A stretch of DNA of 28,045 nucleotides, taken from contig JAFTBT010000059.1 in the NCBI GenBank assembly GCA_017455085.1, positions 1-28,045 on the forward strand, written 5' to 3'. The DNA is from Synergistaceae bacterium (lineage in GTDB: Bacteria > Synergistota > Synergistia > Synergistales > Aminobacteriaceae). Below are positions 8,089 to 14,902 of the stretch, in pieces. Within the stretch, counting starts at the first letter, position 1. Each line of letters opens with the position of its first letter. Made by a program: the position numbers and the translations under genes. The notes below the pieces were generated by a model that searched no databases, had not been told where the DNA came from, and saw nothing but the letters and a program-made list of their open reading frames with translations.

Positions 8089-8286
8089 CTATCTGAATCT
8101 GTATGGTATTCCTGCTTCTTTGAGTACTCCGTTGGCAGAATGGCGTGAGGTGATTTCGCCGTCTACAACAAAATTGCGGTTCACAATAGGACTATGCCAT
8201 ATATCATGATCTCCTTTACCGTGCCTGACAAAAAAGCAGCCGTGTTCCACCAGAATCTTGCGTAACCTCTTCTCAAATTCCGCCAC
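8089..8286 (-). CDS. hicA: HicA-family mRNA interferase toxin
   Basis: A 65-residue protein with the HicA double-stranded-RNA-binding-like fold pattern: FFVRHGKGDHDIWHS contains the His (residue 27) thought to be catalytic, followed by the conserved VDGEITSRHSANGVLKEAGI block. HicA toxins cleave mRNA and are neutralised by the partner antitoxin. The start is GTG at 8286, inside the antitoxin gene, giving a 14-bp overlap, so translation is coupled. All key residues look intact, so the toxin is probably active. Confidence 0.9.
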   Translation of the reverse strand: MAEFEKRLRKILVEHGCFFVRHGKGDHDIWHSPIVNRNFVVDGEITSRHSANGVLKEAGIPYRFR

Positions 8287-8503
8287 TGATTAATACCCTG
8301 TCCCGTCTTTCCGTTATGAAACTCAGATCGCAATAGTCAGGTTTGTTTTCTTCGAATGACAACAAATCTTCAACAGCATACTTAACTCTGACAATCAATG
8401 CATCAAACGATCCAGACTCAAGCACAAGGCCTTTTATGTCATTACTTGTAGCAATCCAGACTTTAGCCTCATCATCCCACAAAATTTTTATCTTGCAGTC
8501 CAT
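8273..8503 (-). CDS. DUF1902 / HicB-like antitoxin
   Basis: A 76-residue protein matching the DUF1902 pattern: IKILWDDEAKVWIATSNDIKGLVLES, then a helix ending near residue 50. This is the partial RNase H-like fold of HicB antitoxins, without a separate DNA-binding domain. It is encoded directly upstream of and overlapping hicA, the usual antitoxin-first order. The ATG at 8503 follows GGAGGTGG. It should bind and block HicA. The lack of a helix-turn-helix leaves open how the operon is autoregulated; the small upstream ORF is one candidate. Confidence 0.85.
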   Translation of the reverse strand: MDCKIKILWDDEAKVWIATSNDIKGLVLESGSFDALIVRVKYAVEDLLSFEENKPDYCDLSFITERRDRVLISGGI

Positions 8504-8526
8504 AAAAATCCACCTCCATTTATGCC

Positions 8527-8697
8527 CTAATAGAATCCCCGTTCAAACCAGTCCTCTATTGCGCCGGTAACGCCGTAAGTTTTCTCGAACTGATCAAGTT
8601 TAGCCCTGAGCTCATCACGTTCGCGTGTAACCTCCTCAAGTTTTGCCTTGAGTACAGCGATTTCGTCAAGTTCAGCAAATCCGTCAAGTATATCCAT
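8527..8697 (-). CDS. small coiled-coil protein, first ORF of the HicA operon
   Basis: A 56-codon ORF starting at 8697 behind GAAGGAG with 10-base spacing. It runs MDILDGFAEL, then a charged heptad-like helix (residues 11-40, rich in Glu, Lys, Arg and Leu at regular spacing) and ends YGVTGAIEDWFERGFY. It ends 23 bp before the antitoxin start on the same strand. The helix predicts a coiled-coil dimer. I do not recognise a named family; the tail loosely recalls small proteins found beside other toxin-antitoxin genes. The ribosome site, codon pattern and position support it as a real gene; a role in regulating the module is inference. Confidence 0.65.
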   Translation of the reverse strand: MDILDGFAELDEIAVLKAKLEEVTRERDELRAKLDQFEKTYGVTGAIEDWFERGFY

Positions 8698-8759
8698 CAC
8701 ATTAACACTCCTTCTTGTGGGTAAAGTTATGACAGCTAAAAGTCTATCGTGAATAATCT

Positions 8760-8820
8760 GTGAACTGCATCATGTCAGCACAAACATCCGGCACATATCC
8801 GTGAACTGCATCATGTCAGC
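8760..8820. repeat. 41-bp direct repeat including the end of the exporter gene
   Basis: The 20-base sequence GTGAACTGCATCATGTCAGC occurs exactly at 8760-8779 (with a following A) and again at 8801-8820, 41 bp apart. The second occurrence contains the stop codon and last codons of the minus-strand ABC exporter gene, so the other copy is a duplicate of that gene's tail placed just downstream of it. Confidence 0.9.
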
Positions 8821-10586
8821 TCAAACGCTCCAGTGTATAGCCGATAATACTGTCCCTTATGAGTCATAAGCTCTTCATGTGTACCGCGCTCTATGATCTG
8901 TCCGTGTTCCATCACCAGAATCAAGTCAGAATTTCTCACCGTAGAAAGCCTATGCGCTATCACAAACACAGTTCTTCCCTTCATGAGAGCCTCCATACCT
9001 TTCTGCACAAGTGCTTCTGTGCGGGTATCTATGGAGCTTGTAGCCTCATCCAGAATCATCACCTCAGGGTTCGCCGCCGCCGCACGAGCTATCGCCAAAA
9101 GCTGACGTTGTCCCTGACTCAGATTCGCCCCGCCTCCAGTGAGCATAGTGTTGTAGCCTTCTGGAAGCCTCGTGATAAATTCATCAGCCCCCGACAACTT
9201 CGCAGCAGCTATGCAGTCTTCATCAGTAGCGTCAAGATTCCCATAGCGTATATTTTCGAGGACTGTTGCTGTGAAAAGACTCGTATCCTGCAAAACTATT
9301 CCCAGCTTCCTGCGCAGAGATGCCTTCACGAATCCGGAAATGTTCCCGCCGTCATAGAATATCCCTCCAGCCTGAACGTCATAGAATCGTGGGATGAGAT
9401 TCGCAATCGTGGTTTTGCCTGCACCGGTTGAGCCGACAAGAGCGGTTTTCTGTCCGGGCTTGGCCGTGAGAGTAATATCCCGAAGAACTTGCACGCCCCT
9501 TGTGTACGAGAAATCCACATGCCGAAAATCTATGCTCCCTGCTGAAGAATCATCAAGCACAATTTTTCCGGAGTCCTCTTCCGGTTCGGAATCTATCAGC
9601 ACGAAAATCCTGCCTGTTCCTGCAAGGCCTAAGACTATTGCGTTGAGGTGCATGGATAGCTGGTTGATGTTCATGGCGAATTGCTTCGTCATGTTCAGGA
9701 AGGGAATAGCTACACTTATGCTCATAGGCAGACCCGAAAAGCTCACGTTATGCGCTCCGGAAAGAATCAGTATGCCTCCAGCCAGAGCAGTCACCACGTA
9801 CAAAATATTGCCTATGTTGTTGAGGATCGGGCCAAGAGTGTTTGCGCGCTTGTTTGCTTTCTCAGCTTCGGCGAATAGTTCGGTGTTGAGGCGTTCGAAT
9901 CCGTCAATGCTCTCACGTTCACGACAAAAGACCTTCACAACTTTCTGACCGTTCAGCATCTCCTCAGTGTATGCCTCAAGGAGTCCCGTATTTTTCTGCT
10001 GAGCCCTGAAGTTATGCGCTGATCTGCCTCCGACTTTCTTCGTGACCACAAACATCACGAATATTCCCCCCAGCGTCACGAGCGTCAGCCACAACGAGAA
10101 ATACAGCATGATTCCGAGAATGGCTATCACTGTTACTGTAGCTGTGAGCATTTGGGGCAATGCCTGCGAAACCATCTGCCGGAGAGAGTCAACGTCATTA
10201 GTGTATCTGCTCATGATGTCGCCATGTGGATTGGAGTCGAAGAACTTCACGGGGAGGCTCTGCATTTTGTCGAACATCCTGCACCGGAAACGCATCAAGA
10301 CTCCCTGCGTAATCTCCGCGCCTAACTGTCCGACAAGCACCGCACCTATCAATGAGAAAACATAGCAACCTCCCAAGATTCCCAGAAGGTGAATCACGTT
10401 GACGCTCACGATTTCCCACGAGGAGTCAGAAAGCTCGATAAGTGCAATGATTTTCTGGATGAAGACTGACGGAGCTGTGTTTATCGCCGCACAAAATAGT
10501 ATCAGGGAAATTACTACGGGCAGCTTGACGGGGAAGAATACGAACAGTTCACGAAGAAGCCTGATGAAGTTACGTCCGGTGTTCAT
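8811..10586 (-). CDS. ABC exporter, fused membrane and ATPase domains (MsbA/BmrA-type half-transporter)
   Basis: A 591-residue half-transporter. Residues 20-320 carry about six membrane segments of the type I exporter fold, including the coupling-helix area MSRYTNDVDSLRQM. The ATPase domain spans about 350-590: Walker A GSTGAGKTT at 385-393, Q-loop at LQDT near 432, signature LSQGQ at 489-493, Walker B VMILDEATSS at 509-518 and switch AHR near 546. All catalytic residues look canonical, including the Glu after Walker B. Such proteins work as homo- or heterodimers exporting drugs, lipids or peptides. The usual tandem partner is absent; instead its start overlaps the hydF stop by 4 bp, so translation is coupled to a hydrogenase maturase. 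Confidence 0.93.
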   Translation of the reverse strand: MNTGRNFIRLLRELFVFFPVKLPVVISLILFCAAINTAPSVFIQKIIALIELSDSSWEIVSVNVIHLLGILGGCYVFSLIGAVLVGQLGAEITQGVLMRFRCRMFDKMQSLPVKFFDSNPHGDIMSRYTNDVDSLRQMVSQALPQMLTATVTVIAILGIMLYFSLWLTLVTLGGIFVMFVVTKKVGGRSAHNFRAQQKNTGLLEAYTEEMLNGQKVVKVFCRERESIDGFERLNTELFAEAEKANKRANTLGPILNNIGNILYVVTALAGGILILSGAHNVSFSGLPMSISVAIPFLNMTKQFAMNINQLSMHLNAIVLGLAGTGRIFVLIDSEPEEDSGKIVLDDSSAGSIDFRHVDFSYTRGVQVLRDITLTAKPGQKTALVGSTGAGKTTIANLIPRFYDVQAGGIFYDGGNISGFVKASLRRKLGIVLQDTSLFTATVLENIRYGNLDATDEDCIAAAKLSGADEFITRLPEGYNTMLTGGGANLSQGQRQLLAIARAAAANPEVMILDEATSSIDTRTEALVQKGMEALMKGRTVFVIAHRLSTVRNSDLILVMEHGQIIERGTHEELMTHKGQYYRLYTGAFELT

Positions 10587-12010
10587 AGTTCACGAGAGAA
10601 AGGCTCTAGACTCCGCTGAAGTATTCCGTGCATTTGTGCGATGGCGACACCGTAATTCACGATGGGTACTCCGGCAGAAATTGCTCGTTCGAGGCGAGAG
10701 GTCATTTCCTGCTGGTTGAGCATACAGCCTCCGCAGTGGACGATAAGCGAGTAATTTTTGAGGGTCTGTGTGTCTGGGAACTCTCCTCCGGAAGTGAAGG
10801 AGAACTCAGGGTTTGCGTGAGAGTACTTGCGGATCCATGCGGGGAGTTTTTGTGTGCCGATGTCGCCGCATTGCCTGTGATGTGTGCAGCCTTCGGATAT
10901 TAATACTCTGTCTCCGTCATGAAGTGAGGCTAGTTTTTCTGCGCCATGCACGAGAGTCTTTAGGTCTCCTTTGTAGCGAGCGAAGAGTATAGAGAACGAA
11001 GTAATGGGTATGTTTTTGGGGACTATAGCGTCAACTTTTGCGAAGACCTGAGAGTCAGTGATTACGATTCTGGGCTGTTGAGTGAGTGAGGCGAGAATGT
11101 GGGATAGTTCGTTTTCCTGACACACTAGCGCAGAACAGCCAGAGTCGAGAATATCGCGGATAGTTTGTTGCTGCGGGAGGATGAGTCGGCCTTTTGGAGC
11201 GGCTTTGTCGATGGGGACGACCAGAATCACGATATCGCCCTGAGTCAGCAAATCAGCAACGAGTCTTTTTTCCGGATAGGCTTTGTGTTTAGCGAGGGAG
11301 GCTATGTGTTCTTTGAGGGCATTGATGTTTTTGCCAGTGAGTGCGCTGACAAGGATAGAGTGAGGGCGTGTGCTGATGTTTTCGTTTTCGCTGGCAGGTG
11401 TGAACGCTGTGAGTGCATCAGCAGGTTCAGACTGGGGGCTGATGTTTGCTCTGGAAGGTGTGGACGCTGTGAATGCATCGGCAGGTTTAGGGTATGTGTC
11501 AACGTTTTCATAAGAGTTTGCGCTAACACTATCTAAAGTGCCGCTCACTCCGTTCACGGCAACCCCGCCCCCCCGCCCCCTATCTAAGGCAAGCAGATCC
11601 GCTTTGTTGTGCGCGATAACATACGGCAGCTTTCTGGCCTCGAATGCATCAAGAAGTTCACGCTCTGCCTGCGCAAATTCCTGTGTCGCATCATGCACCA
11701 ACACACCCACGTCACAGTTCCCCAACACCTGCAACGCTCTTTTCACTCTCAGTTCTCCGAGTGTACCCTCATCGTCCAGCCCGGGCGTGTCCACAATCAC
11801 CACAGGCCCCAACGGCAAAAGCTCCATCGCCTTCCGCACTGGGTCGGTCGTCGTTCCTTTCACGTCAGACACTACGGCCAAGTCCTGACCGGTTACTGCG
11901 TTCACAAGACTCGATTTTCCTGCATTCCTCAGTCCGAAAAACGCTATGTGTACTCTCTCACCTGAAGGAGTATCGTTCAGGCTAGAACCTGAAATCCCGT
12001 GCGTTCCCAT
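10583..12010 (-). CDS. hydF: [FeFe] hydrogenase maturation GTPase HydF with an internal insertion
   Basis: HydF is the GTPase scaffold on which the di-iron subcluster of [FeFe] hydrogenase is assembled and from which it is delivered. The GTPase domain shows G1 GLRNAGKSS (26-34), G2 GTTTD, G3 DTPG (74-77) and G4 NKAD (135-138). G5 SAL comes only at 222-224 because residues about 143-216 are an added Ser/Thr/Pro/Ala-rich stretch. The dimerisation region follows, then the cluster-binding C-terminus: Cys375 in CTHHRQ and HCGGC (Cys426, Cys429). At 475 residues it is about 65-75 longer than usual, all owed to the insertion. It overlaps hydG by 29 bp and the exporter by 4 bp. Confidence 0.95.
   Translation of the reverse strand: MGTHGISGSSLNDTPSGERVHIAFFGLRNAGKSSLVNAVTGQDLAVVSDVKGTTTDPVRKAMELLPLGPVVIVDTPGLDDEGTLGELRVKRALQVLGNCDVGVLVHDATQEFAQAERELLDAFEARKLPYVIAHNKADLLALDRGRGGGVAVNGVSGTLDSVSANSYENVDTYPKPADAFTASTPSRANISPQSEPADALTAFTPASENENISTRPHSILVSALTGKNINALKEHIASLAKHKAYPEKRLVADLLTQGDIVILVVPIDKAAPKGRLILPQQQTIRDILDSGCSALVCQENELSHILASLTQQPRIVITDSQVFAKVDAIVPKNIPITSFSILFARYKGDLKTLVHGAEKLASLHDGDRVLISEGCTHHRQCGDIGTQKLPAWIRKYSHANPEFSFTSGGEFPDTQTLKNYSLIVHCGGCMLNQQEMTSRLERAISAGVPIVNYGVAIAQMHGILQRSLEPFSREL
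11396..11500. repeat. 60-bp in-frame tandem repeat inside hydF
   Basis: AGGTGTGAACGCTGTGAGTG at 11396 recurs with few changes (AGGTGTGGACGCTGTGAATG) at 11456, a 60-bp (20-codon) period. On the coding strand it yields two related blocks, PADAFTASTPSRANIS and PADALTAFTPASENENIS. A shorter duplicated TTAGATAG (coding strand) near 11528-11536 and 11580-11587 brackets a G-rich tract in the same insertion. Confidence 0.85.
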
Positions 12011-13436
12011 TCTTCATGGCCTCTATATTCTTCCGCGCAATCTCCCTCACATTTTCACGCGGTATCCTCTCAAGCTCACGGTCTATCATCGCGTATCCGA
12101 TCCTCTTAGTCTCCGGTAATGCATAGTCCTCCAGATACTCCGTCAACGTCATCAGCGCATTCGGGTGGCAGCAGTTCAGAATCTGCCCGCTCTTGCACAA
12201 CGCCATGAATCTATCTCCGGTCCTGCCCGCCCTGTAACACGCCGTACAGAATGACGGAATATGCTCCTGCTCCATCAGCCACCGCACAACTTCGTCAAGC
12301 GTCCTCTGGTCCGAAACGTCAAACTGCTCCGTATCGTGCGGCCTCTCTGCTTCCGTGTAGCCTCCGACTGAAGTACGTGATGCTCCAGAAATCTGCGAAA
12401 TACCAACCTCAAGCATCTTTGCCCTGACTTTTTCGCTCTCACGCGTGGAAATTATCATCCCTGTGTACGGAACTGCTACCCTGATACATGCGGCTATCTT
12501 CGTGAAAATCTCGTCAGGTATCGCGTTGTTGAACTCATCCGGATTAATGTCGTCAGCTGGTTTCACTCTGGGTACACTTATCGTGTGAGGCCCCACACCG
12601 AAAACTGCCTCTAGGTGTTCCGCGTGCATGAGCAATCCTGCAAACTCGTACTTGTAGCCTTCGAGTCCGAACAGCACCCCTAAACCTACGTCGTCTATGC
12701 CTGCTTGCTGGGCGCGGTCGTGAGCTTCGGTGTGGTAGGCGTAATCATGCTTAGGGCCGGTCGGGTGAAGGTACTCGTAGCTTTTGCGGTTGTACGTCTC
12801 CTGAAAGAGTATATATGTCTCGATTCCTGCGTCTTTGAGCTTGCGTAAATTCTCTACTGTCGTTGCGGCAATGTTCACGTTCACGCGGCGTATATCTCCG
12901 TTCTTGTGGTGGACGCTGTAAATCGTCTCTATGCTCTCAAGAATATACTCGATTGGATTATTCACGGGGTCTTCTCCTGCCTCGATGGCTAGGCGTTTAT
13001 GCCCCATGTCCTGCAATGCGATAACCTCAGCCCTGATTTCTTCCTGAGTGAGTTTCTTGCGGGCTATGGTCTTGTTCTTGGTGTGGTACGGGCAGTACAG
13101 GCAGCCGTTGATGCAGTAATTCGACAGGTACAGCGGAGCAAACAGCACTATTCTGTTGCCGTAAAATGCCTGCTTGATCTCTGCGGCGGTGGCGTAGATG
13201 CGCTTGATGACTTCGGGGTCTTCACACGCAAGCAATACCGATGCTTCACGGTGAGTCAGTCCGGAACATGTGCAGCCCTTTTCGTTGAACTTTGGGCGAG
13301 CCTTTTCGAGCAGGGAGTCGATCAGCGCGTAGTCATTCTTGTGTGCTTCTGCATAAATCAGCGTGTCAAGAATCTCGTTGTGATTGATGAACTCGTCTGC
13401 ATGTGGTGATTTTGGGTCGTAAATTGGATTGGTCAT
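11982..13436 (-). CDS. hydG: [FeFe] hydrogenase maturation radical SAM tyrosine lyase HydG
   Basis: A 484-residue radical SAM enzyme that splits tyrosine to p-cresol plus CO and cyanide and makes the Fe(CO)2(CN) synthon for the hydrogenase H-cluster. The radical SAM Cys motif CINGCLYC is at 108-115. The BATS-type barrel follows. The C-terminal auxiliary-cluster region is diagnostic: CTACYRAGRTGDRFM and KSGQILNCCHPNA near 400-430. The length fits HydG and exceeds HydE and ThiH. The ATG at 13436 follows AAGGAGGG. It is the first gene of the hydG-hydF-exporter unit, and the stop lies within hydF. HydE, needed for the dithiolate bridge, must be encoded elsewhere. Confidence 0.96.
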   Translation of the reverse strand: MTNPIYDPKSPHADEFINHNEILDTLIYAEAHKNDYALIDSLLEKARPKFNEKGCTCSGLTHREASVLLACEDPEVIKRIYATAAEIKQAFYGNRIVLFAPLYLSNYCINGCLYCPYHTKNKTIARKKLTQEEIRAEVIALQDMGHKRLAIEAGEDPVNNPIEYILESIETIYSVHHKNGDIRRVNVNIAATTVENLRKLKDAGIETYILFQETYNRKSYEYLHPTGPKHDYAYHTEAHDRAQQAGIDDVGLGVLFGLEGYKYEFAGLLMHAEHLEAVFGVGPHTISVPRVKPADDINPDEFNNAIPDEIFTKIAACIRVAVPYTGMIISTRESEKVRAKMLEVGISQISGASRTSVGGYTEAERPHDTEQFDVSDQRTLDEVVRWLMEQEHIPSFCTACYRAGRTGDRFMALCKSGQILNCCHPNALMTLTEYLEDYALPETKRIGYAMIDRELERIPRENVREIARKNIEAMKNGNARDFRF

Positions 13437-13498
13437 AATGTTTTACCCTCCTTCTTACAGGTCAGATTATGCTCTTCCCTGCCAGAAAAATTTTGCTG

Positions 13499-13507
13499 AT
13501 TATAACA
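13499..13507 (-). promoter_or_regulatory. extended -10 promoter candidate for hydG
   Basis: Read on the minus strand, TGT-TATAAT gives a perfect -10 box with the TG extension, 63 bp upstream of the hydG start. No good -35 box lies at the normal spacing, which extended -10 promoters tolerate. Confidence 0.45.
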
Positions 13508-13590
13508 CGCATTTTCTTCATGCTCTTCATTGTTTACCTGCACTGTTTGAGAAAATTCATGAGGTATACACGCATTATTATCGTGATTGT

Positions 13591-13621
13591 TTGATTAATC
13601 TGCTGTTGAAGGCGATATAAT
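13591..13621 (+). promoter_or_regulatory. promoter candidate for the aldo/keto reductase
   Basis: TTGATT (13591-13596) and a perfect TATAAT (13616-13621) are 19 bp apart, slightly long. The -10 box lies 33 bp before the start codon of the aldo/keto reductase, so the leader would be about 25 bases. Confidence 0.45.
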
Positions 13622-13647
13622 CTCCCTCAAAATTTCCATGAGGGGGA
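13621..13647 (+). promoter_or_regulatory. hairpin covering the ribosome-binding site of the aldo/keto reductase
   Basis: TCTCCCTCA (13621-13629) can pair with TGAGGGGGA (13639-13647) over nine positions with one T-G pair and a nine-base loop. The right arm is the ribosome-binding site (GAGGGGG), 8 bases before the ATG. A transcript starting upstream of 13621 could hide its own ribosome site. Confidence 0.45.
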
Positions 13648-13654
13648 TAATTTC

Positions 13655-14809
13655 ATGCAATACAGACCACTCGGCAACACCGGCCTAACCATCAGCGAAA
13701 TAGCTTTAGGCTGCGAAGGCATGGTCGAGGACAACTACACCATGTGCGCAAAGTTATTTGACTTGGCCGAAGAAAACGGCATCAACTACTTCGATCTCTA
13801 CTCACCTGACCCGGAATTACGCTCAGCAATCGGAAAAGCTCTTCACGGCCGCAGAGAAAAATTCATCATCCAGTCTCACATTTCGTCAGTGTGGAAGGAC
13901 GGCCAATATCTCCGCTCCCGTGAACTTCCCGAAGTCAAAGCAGCTTTTGAGGATTCTTTGCGGCGGCTTGGGGTTGAGTGCATTGACGTGGGCATGATTC
14001 ACTACTGCGATGCTCTCAGCGACTGGGACACCATCATCAACAACGGAATACTAGACTACGCACGCGAACTCAAGGCTTCCGGAAAGATTCGGCATGTCGG
14101 ACTCAGCAGCCACAATCCGCAAGTTGCACTAAAGGCCGTCGAGAGTGGAGCTATCGAGGTGTTGATGTTCAGCGTCAACCCGTGCTATGACCTTCAGCCA
14201 GCAAGTGAGGACGTTGAAGACCTCTGGGCTGACGAAAATTACGCCAATCACCTCACAAACATGGACCCCGAACGCGAAAAACTCTACGAGACCTGCCAGC
14301 GTCTGGGAGTCGGAATCACAGTGATGAAGTGTTTCGGAGGCGGAGACCTGCTCAATGCGGATCTGTCCCCTGCTGGAGCTGCATTGACCGTGAATCAGTG
14401 CATAGCCTACGCGTTGAGTCGTCCTGCTGTGTCGTGTATCTTGGCCGGGGCTCACAGTGTCGAACAGCTCGAAGAATCTCTAGCATACGAGGATGCTCCG
14501 GAGAGTGAACGGGACTACGCACTAGCACTAGCCTCATTCCCAAAAATCAGCTGGGAGGGACACTGCATGTATTGCTCACACTGCGAACCATGCCCGAAGA
14601 AAATCGACATCGCCAGCGTCACGAAGTTCCTGAACCTCGCACTAGCCAGTGGCAACGAAACAGTACCCGAAACCGTCAGGGAGCATTACGCTGTACTCGA
14701 ACACCATGCAGGTGAATGTGTAGCATGTGGACTGTGTGAGAGACGCTGCCCGTTCGGAGTGAAGATACGCGCAAACATGGCCAGAGCAAAAAAGGTATTC
14801 GGTATGTAG
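13655..14809 (+). CDS. aldo/keto reductase-family oxidoreductase with C-terminal 4Fe-4S motifs
   Basis: A 384-residue cytoplasmic protein of the COG1453 type: an aldo/keto reductase barrel (about 1-280) fused to a ferredoxin-like tail. The barrel starts MQYRPLGNTGLTISEIALG, as in this superfamily. Asp47, Tyr49 and His116 fit the catalytic set, but the usual active-site Lys is absent: the ATK position reads QSH (73-75). The tail has CMYCSHCEPCP and CVACGLCERRCPFGV, enough Cys for two iron-sulfur clusters. It could pass electrons between a ferredoxin pool and an unknown substrate. It lies between hydG, transcribed the other way, and flagellin, and has its own promoter. The substrate cannot be told from sequence. 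Confidence 0.92.
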   Translation: MQYRPLGNTGLTISEIALGCEGMVEDNYTMCAKLFDLAEENGINYFDLYSPDPELRSAIGKALHGRREKFIIQSHISSVWKDGQYLRSRELPEVKAAFEDSLRRLGVECIDVGMIHYCDALSDWDTIINNGILDYARELKASGKIRHVGLSSHNPQVALKAVESGAIEVLMFSVNPCYDLQPASEDVEDLWADENYANHLTNMDPEREKLYETCQRLGVGITVMKCFGGGDLLNADLSPAGAALTVNQCIAYALSRPAVSCILAGAHSVEQLEESLAYEDAPESERDYALALASFPKISWEGHCMYCSHCEPCPKKIDIASVTKFLNLALASGNETVPETVREHYAVLEHHAGECVACGLCERRCPFGVKIRANMARAKKVFGM

Positions 14810-14825
14810 CAAAATATCAGGCCAG

Positions 14826-14853
14826 TAAAAATATTCTGTATGTCCGCCGAAAA
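14826..14853 (+). promoter_or_regulatory. candidate sigma-28 (flagellar) promoter for flagellin
   Basis: TAAA at 14826-14829 and GCCGAAAA at 14846-14853 resemble the flagellar sigma-28 elements (TAAA and GCCGATAA, about 15 bases apart; here 16). It lies about 50 bp upstream of the flagellin start. The position ahead of a class 3 flagellar gene strengthens the call. Confidence 0.65.
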
Positions 14854-14902
14854 TGATTAAGGATTCCCATAATCTTTAATGCAGGAGGCGGATTTTTCTA
14901 TC

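Noticed and set aside
8811..8857. A frameshift or truncation of the ABC exporter at its repeated end
   Set aside because: All catalytic motifs and a normal C-terminus are present; the repeat lies at and beyond the stop only.
12999..13409. A 136-codon plus-strand ORF within hydG
   Set aside because: It is antisense to the conserved HydG radical SAM region, with no ribosome site or recognisable domain.
11982..13436. HydE or ThiH instead of HydG
   Set aside because: The C-terminal auxiliary-cluster motif with CTACYRAGRTGDRFM is specific to HydG, and the length is too great for HydE.
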